From assembly GCF_963576615.1 (NCBI RefSeq), contig NC_088715.1, forward strand, positions 25,138,499 through 25,202,498: a stretch of DNA of 64,000 bases. The letters run 5' to 3'. This DNA comes from Watersipora subatra. Lineage: Eukaryota > Bryozoa > Gymnolaemata > Cheilostomatida > Watersiporidae. Shown here piece by piece: positions 1 to 11,900 of the stretch; position 1 is the stretch's first letter, and each line of letters starts with the position of its first letter. Made by a program: the position numbers and the translations under genes. The notes under the pieces were generated by a model. The model had not been told where the DNA came from. It was given only the letters and a program-made list of their open reading frames with translations, and searched no databases.

Positions 1-470
1 TGCATTAAAATGCATACATATTGCATAGTGCATTATATGCACCATCTATACATTTACTCAAATTCAAAGATAATGCATTCAAAGGCATACATATTGCATA
101 GTGCATTATATGCACCATCTATGCCTTTACTCCAATTCATACATAGTGCATTAAAATGCATACATATTGCATAGTGCATTATATGCACCATCTATACATT
201 TACTCAAATTCCAAGATAATGCATTCAAACGTATAGTGCATTCAAATTCACACTTAGTGCATTATATGCACTATGTAGTGCATTATATGCACTATGTATG
301 CATTTACTAAAATGCATACATAGTGCATTATATGCACTATATATGCATTTACTAAAATGCATACATAGTGCATTATATGCACTATGTATGCATTTACTAA
401 AATGCATACATAGTGCATTGTATGCACTATGTATGCATTTACTAAAATGCATACATAGTGCATGCGAACA
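1..470. repeat. Palindromic satellite, 45-bp and 146-bp periods
   Basis: From about 287 to 470 a 45-bp unit repeats exactly (CATTTACTAA recurs at 301, 346, 391 and 436). Each unit is an inverted repeat: GCACTATGTATGCAT and its complement ATGCATACATAGTGC flank an 8-nt spacer. The left part (1-235) is a diverged relative with a 146-bp period (TGCATTAAAA at 1 and 147). Because 45 is divisible by 3, long but meaningless reading frames run through both strands. The array continues off the left edge. Confidence 0.9.
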
Positions 471-2770
471 CATAGTTCATTTAAATGAATACATAGTGTT
501 GACTATGTAATGATAATATGCACATATGCACACTAGAAACTTCAAACCTTTTGTCCTTGACCTTTATACATATTGTTACACATTGATTTTGACTATTATA
601 ATACAAGTTGGATATATTTAGTATATTTTATGGTTTCTCAAATTAATTTTAATTCTGAATTGTGTTATAATATTTTAGAGTGGTTTTATTATAAAACAAA
701 CTACCTTTTTTTCTGTTTCTGTTAAAACAAACTCATTGATATTCATAACAAAGTGGCAGCTGTAAATTTTGGACACTCCTAATACCCACAGATACTTTAG
801 TCATCGAGCCAAACACCGACAATGCATTAGAAATTTTTCCAGTGTGCTTAAACCTGCAAAAGCCATGCACACAAAATGACAAAAGATTTGTGTGACAAAA
901 AGACACGACGAGAAGACACAAAACGATATTTAAAAAGCGCTCATGGTTCGGAAAATGTAAACATTGATGCATTGCTGGCTAAGAGTACCCGATGACCAAT
1001 TGTTGATCTCCGTACATACAAATAGACTTGGAGTTATTCTCTCCATGTCACTAACAGCAATATGCAAGTATTTTATTAAGACCGTGAGCTATGGAAAAAT
1101 CCAATAAAAACCTTTTAGCATCCACGTGACACACTTGTATGGTTATCATAGCCTACCAGATCTTATATTTACAAAGATTTTGGGCAAGTTTTTAATGGTT
1201 TTTAGGAGAATGTAGTAATCTGGTTGCTCAACACCATTATTATGTCAACAGGTGACAGAGAATGGGGTCTATGGTAGCTTACCACTTTAGGCATCTTTTT
1301 GACCTAGTAATTAGAAATCTGTTACCCGACTGCTTTTTTGTTGACAAGCTTGGAGTAATTAGCCGTTAAAAAGAGAGTAGAAATGCAATGGAAATTTTCT
1401 TAGGCCGAGCAATCTGTAATCAGCCAATGATACTTGTAGACCCAAATCTATAAATATACATGCTTATCAATTGCCAATGAGGTCTACTTAATTCAGGTAC
1501 CTATTCGTTGCCAAATCTAGTGTACGCCTTCTGCAAAATGTTGGAACCCAAACCCTCTGCGTCAAGAATCCAAGAGCATCCATAATCTTTGTATCTTAAA
1601 ATTGCTATGAAAACGTAAGCTGATATCGAATATTGAAACCTTCAAAACAATTTTAACGACAGTCTCAATGAAAACTCGAGTAAAACTGGAACAAAACCAA
1701 GTCATATTAAATTTTAATTAAAAGATTTATATGAAAGGGCATGCAAGTGCAACTGCTGTAGTTTAATTTCTGATAAAATAACAATGAAAAATGAAAAAGG
1801 TCAGGCTGATTTAGAATATTGGAATGTGGGAATGCTGTGATATGTGAGCTAAAAAATCTTTTTTCAAAATTTGATTATTGAAAGTCAGAAGTAGAGGTCA
1901 GACAACTCCATAAGAGCATCAGCTTTTAAATGCACATTGTCCAATCTAATTTGACAATGATGATTGGCTTAATTACAATTAAAAAATTAATTTAAGTTGA
2001 AAAAATTCGGCTCAATGCTATTAAATTCAATTCATGAAGGGCCATAATTGTTCATAAATGTTTCTTAAATGAAAACACAAGATAGACCTTTCTTACGAAC
2101 ATGAAACAAGGTGAACTTTCATACCAGAGCTCGTGTTTTATAACATTAGTCTTAAATCCAAATTTAACTTGCTTGGACATCCTTTGTACAGCTGGTTTAT
2201 CATTGGCTAATTCTGTTATCAATGATCTCACTTTTTTGCATCTATCATAAATAGAAGAAATTAATCAAGATGTCCTCTAAGGTACTTGCAGGTTCAGTAG
2301 ATGGAGACGTACTTCAAGGTTCTTTAACCAATATATAACCTGAACCAAGCCAAGTTGTTTGAAAAAGTTTGAAAACCTTTACAGTCATTCCATTTTTTCT
2401 CTCAATTCATTTGAACTGAACAAAAATAATTTTCTCACAATATGAAGTTTAAAAGTTAGAATGGTTAGTGTTGTTTGTGTTAAATAAAATTATAATTTTC
2501 TGTCTAAAGACTTTTTTATTACCCTGGCAATGCCAGGAATTTCAAAGTTGAAATATCATATAAAGCATTACAAAAACGACAGTTTGAACCCAAGTATCGC
2601 TCCAATGAAACATTACACCTTTACAAGGCCATGCTAAACTGACTATCCCAGAATTCACTTGTTATGGAATGCGTAAACAAACTGATAAACATTATGCTTA
2701 TCTTGGGATCAACTAAAGCTGCATTTCTTTAAAAGAGATTAAAAATACACTATCAGAGGTCAAGTGAAGG
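471..2770. other. Intergenic, downstream of GSTCD
   Basis: No coding exon, RNA gene or clear repeat family was recognised. It is AT-rich single-copy-looking sequence. A short SINE-like end (TTTTTATTACCCTGGCAATG) sits near 2513-2535. A minus-strand reading frame of 79 codons at 733-972 has no recognisable domain and is not called. Confidence 0.5.
2515..2520 (-). terminator. Candidate polyadenylation signal for GSTCD
   Basis: AATAAA on the minus strand, about 250 bases past the GSTCD stop codon. It is the first perfect hexamer noticed there. It lies at the edge of a SINE-like fragment, so it may have been supplied by a repeat. No transcript evidence is available. Confidence 0.3.
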
Positions 2771-2916
2771 TCAGCTAAGTGTCCTACTAACAATCATGTG
2801 ATTCTTAGGAGAACACTCCCTCGGATTCATTACATAAATACTTGTTGCACGGTTGCCATGGTGACCATCCAGAAAGTATTTCCTGTCGAGATCAGACACC
2901 AGCATACAAGCCATAC
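2771..2916 (-). CDS. GSTCD: GSTCD terminal exon 13 (aa 530-577)
   Basis: Acceptor CATTGACAG. It encodes ACMLVSDLDR and ECSPKNHMIVSRTLS, then TGA. The CSPKN.MIV ending is a near-exact match to the family C-terminus. Confidence 0.95.
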
Positions 2917-5900
2917 CTGTCAATGAAAAAAATGCAGAATAACTGCATTAATGCATTAACTAAATCAATGCAATAACTGCAATAGTGCGATCTATCTATA
3001 TATTAGTCAAAATTGGTCATACATGTATGTGTGTAGTTCCAGGTATAGCTAACGAAATCTTGGAATAAAGAATCCACGTCGCAGAAGATTTGATCTTAGA
3101 CCCTCCGGTTGGTCAGTCCCGACGCTTTACTAATTCAGCCACACGAGCTTGACGCATTCATTCGGTGATATATGTCGCTATATGAGAGCTTGTACATTAC
3201 CACTCTCCATCATAACATAATGTAATGGTGTAACATCATGAAAAGCGATAGCTCTTATTAGTAAGCTTACTCAAATCATCCATTGGCAATATGCCAGGCT
3301 AATAGCAAGTGGCAGGCAACTCTCATTACCTCTCGATGTTTATACGCTGATTTTTAATACCCGGGCAATGCTGTATATCAAAAATCAATGACTTTCAATT
3401 GTTAATTAAAAATAAATAATTTTTAATTACTTATAAATAAATTTTTAATTATTAATTAAAAACACCTTTTAATTATTAATGAAAATTAATTTTAATTATT
3501 AACTAAAAATTATTAAATGTTAATACAGCTAGTAATATAATAAGAGTGTTCGTCTGAAGCCACTCTAAGACCGTTAAAAGACAAATGATTGTCTCGCAAA
3601 CGAATCGAACCTGGGCATCAGATTCAATGGCACACACGCTAACAGTACACCACTCAGATGCCTTTACTGCTTCATGGAAAATTCTCCATATATTGATTAC
3701 TCATTACGATCTCTCACAGTGCATGGACTGCCATACTAGCTAATATAATAGCATAATAATTACAGTAACCCAATAACCACAGCATTGCAATAACTACATT
3801 AACATGGTAACAGAATAACTACAACAGCGCCATAACTACAATAATGCATTAACTTCAATGAAGCAATAAATATGTAATACATCATCAACATCAACGCAAT
3901 AACTACAGTAACACAATAACTACACTTTCACATTAACTACAATAATGCATCAATTACAATAACACAATAACGCATTAACTGCAATGACTGCATTAATGCA
4001 ATAACTATGATAGGTCAATAACTAGAATAACACAATAACTACATAATAAGTTACTCGTTTTGAATTTAATTTTAAAAAATGTGAAAGTGAAAAAGATGTG
4101 AAAGACTACAGCAAACATTGACCATCACCTCGACATGTGAACTTTTTGACATACAAAGCAAAAGTTTAGCAAAAATTTGTTCTGATATAATTTGTTCTAT
4201 ATATAGAAGTAAATATAACTAGAAGGCTTAAAATCTTTTAAAAAACTATCATTTGGACTGCAGGAATAAAATTGCTGGCATAAACTAAAAGCCTATGGCA
4301 AAAATAATTAAAAACATGAATTAAGTAATTTTAACAATATCTGTAGTAAGCTAGAGTAAATTACACCCGTCATTTCCATCGCTCACTCTACTACCGAACC
4401 TATGAATTGCCTATACTTAGGCACACATGTTGTTAAAGAAAGGCAACAATATAAAAATACCCTCTTTTACTATTTTGGATCCTTCAAGCACTAAAAGTAC
4501 AACAACACAGACCGAATGCTTTGGCTGAAGTCATGAAATACATGAAAATACTGGGAAACACAAAAATATTCGGCCAAAAATCACAGAAATGTCAAACCTG
4601 ACAACCACACAAATGCACACCGAAATCGTCGATGAAATGGTTTCAATTGGCTGAACAAATTATAAGCAAGCGGAGTTTTAGAAGCTTTCACGATTTGGTA
4701 TAGTCTGAGACATACACGGAACGTCACGGAAGAAAAATACAAATGCAATTCCACATAGTACATACAATGCAACTGATTATAAAGGGGCTTATTAGTTGCA
4801 TCATATTTACTATGTTGAATTGCGTTAGTATTTTTCTTGTGTGTTGTTATATGTGTCTCGGACTATACCAACCGCAAAAGCCGCTAAAATTGTGCTCGCT
4901 AATAATTTGCTTTAACCAAATGAAAGCATTTTGTTGATGATTTTGATGTGCATAAACTACTTTGACAGTTCTGTAAGTTTCAGCAGAATGTTTCCATGTT
5001 TCTCAATATATTTATATATTTTGTGATTTCGGTCAAAACATTCGGCTTGCGTAGCCGTATCTTTCAAATTTCAATCATCATGTCATTAGCAACTAATGTT
5101 ATGCAAGCAGCCATCTGTCATTGCTCAGTCGGTGAAAAGTGCCCTTGGTATTTGGGCAATACCCTAGGACACTTATGTATTCGTCTCATCTAACTTTCGC
5201 GTTTTCGCGGAGTCATCCTCCCACGAAAATTTCACGTGCGAAACTAAACTATCATAACGAACGAGCGAAAACGTGGAATTAAATAGCTTTGTTCGTCGAT
5301 AGTCTAAGAAACAAATGGCAGCAAGCGATCAAATTGCATTATCGATCTCGACGACAAAATTCTACCAGCGGTTTACAATTACAAGCTAGTCCCAAATTGA
5401 AATTTTTTTTCTTACCGGTGAACCAAACCTGAGAAATCTAATTATGTTTGTTCCACTGCATTTATTTTCACATCCCTATATTTTCGCACTCATCAGAGCT
5501 GCGAAATTAAGTTGCATCGGAGTTTGACTCTGTATACTACTCACGAAACTAAATACTAGCGAAATATAAGTGTCCTAGGGTATTCCAGAAACTAATAGGC
5601 TAATCGACTTAAAACTTCGGAAAGTAGGCTCAAAATGTGTTACAGACAAAGCGACCAAAACTTCGTAATCCTAATGGATGTAATCAATAATGGATGTCTT
5701 GCTTAAATCGAAAGTGCGAACAAACAAATCAAAACTATGCAGCCGAGCTTACTCGGGCATAGGATCACGTGGGAATACAACTCCCAAAACTATCTCGAGC
5801 CTAGGTAGATGACAGATCACGCTGGAGTGAAACAAATGCATAATATGTGAACAGAGAATATGGATATCTGACTGACAGAGACTGACCTATAGCCTGTTGC

Positions 5901-8900
5901 TGAATGCCAAGCTCTGTCTTATCTGAAGAGTGACGTAGCGTCACCATTTCCTGTAAAGAGAAAGCTAAGAATAAAAACGAGTCATGTTTCAGACTAAAAA
6001 CTCGGTCTGCGAGTCCCAAACAATGATGATGGTTATTTTGTCGTTAACATGCCAAGTTTTCAATATAACCAAACCCATTCAAGACAATGGCTCAGGTTAG
6101 TCTTAGGACCACCTGGTCTTATCACATCAACTGCCTCTTAAAGCATTTTTTCCAATCCCGATAATCTCATTTGAGCTTATTAGCTTATTAGACAAATTAG
6201 TAAAAGTTGTCAAATGTCAACTTTGAAATCTATAAACAAGTTGACAGCTATTTTTGTGATGCAATGAAAGCAGGGGAAGCAGCACAAACCTGTTACACGA
6301 AGTGGCTTGATTTTCGTATTTGAAATTTTTTTGTATAATCTATTGTAATTCAGTCAGCTTTTGAAAATCAGATGACTGGAAGCTACATGTAACATGTCCT
6401 TTTAAATAATTCGTGTGTAGAGACAACGCAAGTTTCTAGTAAGTGCCATTGGTGAAATTCTCCAGTCACCCCTTCAATCCATGCACATTAATCCCATCCA
6501 ATCATAGTAAGTAAAAGGAAAATCCCTCATTACTATTCCCTCCATAAATATATAAACTTAGATTGGCCAATAGGGAAAAAGCCTGTCAGACTTGAATAGC
6601 ACGACGCAACGTCATTGTATTGTACCTCATGCTTGACTGCACTGTTATTAACAATGGAGCTCATCAGGAGAAGATGATAAAAATCACATATATTTTCACA
6701 TTAAAACCTTCTTGGATACATAATCCAGTAAACCAGAGCGATTCTGTAATAATATCTGATAACCACCATAGATTAAAAGTATAAAAGCTATGAAACGTTG
6801 CACACAAATCATGAGCCATCAGGGCTTTATTTGCCACCCTCTCCTATCCCCATTCTCTCTTTTCCCCTTTCCAAAGAAGAAGTGAGAAGGGGAAAAGAGA
6901 GAAGGGGGAAGGAGAGGGGGCAAATAGCCCACCCACCCAAAGCGCCAGACCCTGGCTAGGTGAATAGACTAATATCATGCTGAACTAAACATGACTAAAT
7001 ATGATGAGCCTGTGAAGTTTTGATCTGATCAGGGAAATGGAATCAATGGCTTTCTTAGCTAGAGCTGGAACGAGATCAAGGAATGCAGGGTCGGACCAGA
7101 CTCAGGGTCAGCAATGAGGGCCAAGATCGGGTCGGACCGGGTCAGCACGGCGCGATTTTTTATTCATTTAAGGTTGAGATAGTTCTATTACAGCCTAATG
7201 TTGTTACATCAATAAACTAAGATAAAAGAAACCATTATCACACCAATCATTATATTTTGTGGCTTGGTTTATAGATGCAATCTACAATTTACGGCTAGAC
7301 ATTGGTGGATCAATGCTATTTAATAGGTGATAGATTAATGGCATGATTTGGCTAGTGTTTTTATTACAGATTTTATTTTCAACTGCTATTATAATCAACA
7401 AGAGATTAGTTAAGAAATACTTTACAAATATAGAAATAGATAACCCAGCAAAGTGGCAAGCAAAAATCCATCACTTCCCTAAAACTTCTGGTATTAGTGA
7501 AATAAACTAAAAATAAAATAAATTTGCTGGATTGAAGGTTCTTAGACGCGCTTTTAAGTTCCTCAGGATGCCCTCGTTGTAAATGCCTCAATAGTATTGA
7601 GGTGGACCCTTCTTTGTAGCTCAAAGGTTGACTTGCAACAAAATTCACATTACAGTTATTTGGTATCAAAAGATTCACCATGTCTTACTCTGTTGTGTTG
7701 TAGGTGCCAAATACGTGGAAATGTGATTACAAGCTCTTAAAAGCTCAAAAACGAAAAGCCGCCGTAGATTGGAATCTGTTTATTTATCTGACATAGTCAT
7801 TACAGTTTGGTTATCGTCTTGTCACGTGATGTTCTCACGTGAATTGAAAAGCCAATAAAAAGCTCAATATAAAACTTATCGTAGCACTAGTTTATGACAA
7901 ACACTTCGGGTTTTACCAAATACCCCGTATCAAATATAGATGCTCGCTACTTTACAGTTTTGTTTTGGCATTATTCAATCGTCAAGTCGTAATTTGATCA
8001 CGTGACCCAATACTTCGAAAACAATTTTTGCAGCACTTTTCGATTATCACAGGTGACCAACAGGCTCGTCATAATTATTAGACAATGATATGTACTCCTT
8101 CGAGCTAAGGTTAAAAAGTTTAACGATTTTTTACGGTAAGTTATAAGATGTCAGTGCTAGAAGTGACAGCATTACAATGACGATAAAACAGATGCGTAAA
8201 AACAATAGACATGGTTTTATTGAATGTGTGAAGTATATTTGTGAAAATATTTTGACGAATGAGGTTGCATGAAAGTGTAAACAGAAACCATCCTGTAACA
8301 ACTACAGCCCATTTGAGCCGTTTTGGAAAACGAATCCAAACTACGGCGGTCTCGTGTGGCTGCGATTAACTGTTCATTTTTTTAGCTTTTAAGAGCTTGT
8401 AATCACATTCCCATATATTTCACACCTACAACACAACAGAGTAAGACATGGTGAATCTTATGATACCAAATAACTGTAATGTGAATTTTGTTGCAAGTCA
8501 ACCTTTAACTTGCTTTTGCATATTGTACAAATAACTTGGTATTTTCCTTTCGTGACTGGCTTCTTCATGAACTCCCAGACCACCGACTTGTTGATTATTT
8601 CTTGCCGAAAAATGTTGTGAAACCTATAGTCCAAAGATTATTGTCGCAGACGTAAAAATATAGTCTTGACTCACCTTGTTTTATTTCGCCTGGTCCTTCC
8701 GCTCTAGGACTATATGCGACTCAATTTCAATCGCACTTAAAAAGCGATATACAACCGCTGTTGTTTAGCCATAAACCTACCTGTGTCTTTGTATAGGAAG
8801 ACCCGAGGGTCAGGTGGCCCGACCCGAGCACCTCTGACCCGGTGGGTCAAAACCAGACGAGCTACCCGTGCCAGCTCTATTCTTAGCTTCATAATGCGCC

Positions 8901-11900
8901 CTAATCGAAATATATCTTTTTGCTATCTCACGAGCTAGGCTACTAGCTTGATGATTACACTTAAACAATAGCATGATGTTAAATCTCAGTAACTTCTCCA
9001 TGGTGGCAATTAGTGCTAGCCTGGGAAAGTTTTTCACCAATCCAGCACTACTAAGCAACACTCTCGTCGCTTTCTCACTGGTTGCAAACCTCAATCACCG
9101 CAGGCGAAGACAAAGTCAAGCCACCACATTCTTAACTGCGATAGGGAATTCGTTGCTTGGTTTACATCGTAGTGAGTAACATCCACGATGCAAGTGAAAC
9201 AATGATTACACTTCAGATTTGGTGACCTAGCCAGCTACATAGCCAGCTGTAAAATAATCTTTCTGTCTCATTTTTGACTTAAGACATACTTGCATACTCA
9301 TCATATTTAGTCATGTTTAGTTCAGCAAGATATTAGTCTATATACCTAGCCAGGGTCTGGCTCTTTGAGTGGGTGGGCTATTTGCCCCCCTCTCTTTTTC
9401 CCTTCTCTCTTTTCCCCTTCTCACTTCCTCTTTGGAGAAGGGGAAAAGAGAGAATGGGGATAGGAGAGGGTGGCAAATAAAGCCCTGATGGCTCATGATT
9501 TGTGTGCAACAATTCATAGCTTTTTTAGTTTTAATCTATGGTGGTTATCAGATATCACATAATTGCTTTAGTTTACTGGATTATGTATCCAAGAAGGTTT
9601 TTATGTGAAAATAAATGTGATTTTGTCACCTTCTCCTGATTAGCTCCATTGTTAATAACAGTGCAGTCAAGCATGAGGTACAATACAATGACGTTGCGTC
9701 GTGCTATTTAAGTCTGACAAGGCAACCGATGGGAATAGCTATTACTGACAAATCTAGGTTTATATATCTATGATTCACTCTAATTTGTGGCATACAAAAA
9801 TCTAATAACTCTAGTTGGCCATTGCTACAACTTTGTTGGTTAAGAGTTTCATCATTTATGTTTTTCATACATTTTGAAAAGTGATATTTTCTACCAAAAA
9901 ATCATGGCATGGCTTTATTAAGCCCCTTTGAAGAATGTCAGAATCTGACTAAATTCTTTGGCTAAATTCTAAATTCTGACTAAGTACTATATTATTATAT
10001 ATATTACTATATATATATAAATCTCAATGTTTGCCATTCATCTGTCTAGCTATATTGATTAAAATCTAGCAGTAAAAATTTGTATCGCATAAGATTTGAA
10101 CTCAAGACCTCTTGGTCACAAGGCGAGAAGCTGACCCATTAGGCTACACGAGATACAATGGATTCATTGGGCAATATAAGTCGCTACCCGAGTTGAAATA
10201 TGCATAGTGACTCTGCTTTATGCTATCTGCAACGTCACTACAGCTTGCTCTTCCGGCTATCATTAGTAAGTTTAGCAATACGGATACTAGCTTACTCAAA
10301 TTAGCAAATGGCAACTCCATTACCTGCCACTGCTTATAAGCTGTTTTAGTACCCATGCAATGCCAAACATTCTTCTAGTATTACTACATATATACTACTA
10401 TATATAGTAATATATTTACTAATACACATACTATATACATATATATATATATATATATACATGTATATATTACTATATATATTACTAAATACATATATAT
10501 AATTATATATAATTGTATATATAATTATACATATACAATATAATTATATAATTAATTATATTAATTATAATTAATATATATATAATTACATATTATATGA
10601 TAATAATAAATATATTATTATATATATGTATAAAATCTAAATGTAGTTACATTGTAGCAGTGATAATCAAAATTAGAACAGACCTGTTTGTTGATTAGTA
10701 GCCTTAGCTCTTTGCTCCGAGGAAGTTGCAGCGAGGTAGTAGAGCTAAGAGTCCCGTAACAGCATGGGCAAACAATAATGGATGCCTCAGATCTTAGACA
10801 CTGGTCAATTACAAGGTCGGTAGCCACTCCACACGCATGCAAAGACACCCCAACATCAAACATACCGTGGTACTGGGTTAAGTTGCACTACAAATAAATA
10901 CAGTAACTATATACAATAGCCTTCTTAGAGTAAGTTCCCACCATCTGGTGATCTTCAATTGTCAGATATGCTCAGAATAAGGCCAAGTATCATTTTAATT
11001 AATTTACTCCAATATTCACTATAATAACAGCCAAGTCTATCTGTCTGTTCAAAGCCACGCCTACAGCTTTCGAAAAAAAGAAAGCTTTCAACAGGATTTG
11101 AACTCATGACTTTCAGCTTAGTGACCCAACACTCCACCACCTGCACCACTCAATCAAATTGGCATATGATAAGGAATTATTGTGTGGTTACTGTCTGTCC
11201 TATGTTGGCACACCTGTTGAGCACTCGAGGCGCACTAGTCTGCCCGGGTACTAGTTTGATATAGTTAGTCAAATGATTCATTCTACAATCAATCTCTGCA
11301 AAAATTGATCAATTTCAAAAATTGCTGCATCTGCTAAAATTGGTATACAGTAGACGCTCCTATAACATAAATTTCAGATAACGTAAAGAATTTATGTGAA
11401 GTTTTTGCTTTGTACTACGTAAAAAATTTCATATAACGTAAAGTTTCAAGTCGGGGTAAGTTCTCAAATTCGATTTGAATGGTAACCCATTTCGCCATGC
11501 TTGTGAGAGAAAACGACGTATGTATAGTGTTATATATACAACTTCAATGACATTCTAGGTCGTCGTAATAGATAGTCAGGTGTGTCGACAAAACAGAGAA
11601 TAGCTAGCTGTGTGATTGTACATAAAAACTTGAAAGCGATAGATTGGTGCAGGTGTTACAGCATCAGTTTCCCGATCAGAATGACACCAGTTGGAGTTTC
11701 GTTAAGTTATCTGTTATCCCCCCTTGACTCCCTGGAAACAGATAACAGGTAGACAACGCTCTTTATATAGTAAAAAATAGCTTTGTTTTGCTTCATTATA
11801 GATAAATAAAATATTTGTTATTAGTTTCATAAAATATACTTTGCTGTCTAGAAAGAAATAAACAAAGAATTGTAAATGAACATCGAATGTGTGGGCTCCC

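Larger units (their letters stand above)
6545..9770. mobile_element. Large imperfect inverted repeat containing hAT fragments
   Basis: Left arm (about 6545-7070) and right arm (about 8860-9770) are inverted copies; for example AGCACGACGCAACGTCATTG at 6599 recurs in complement near 9690. Between them lie hAT transposase pieces and a TTAA-flanked element. The whole lies in GSTCD intron 11, and no intact transposase gene remains. Confidence 0.8.

Noticed and set aside
225-510. Overlapping repeat-containing frames on both strands
   Set aside because: Artefacts of a 45-bp (3 x 15) satellite unit without stops.
733-972. 79-codon minus-strand frame downstream of GSTCD
   Set aside because: No domain, no splice context, and composition no different from the surrounding intergenic DNA.
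10080-10150. A tRNA gene on the minus strand
   Set aside because: A and B boxes are good, but the acceptor stem does not pair and the segment is embedded in a repeated SINE-like unit.
10863-10873. CCCAG acceptor for GSTCD exon 11
   Set aside because: It is in frame but removes five residues that are needed to match the family spacing before GMF(D/N)(V/I)G.
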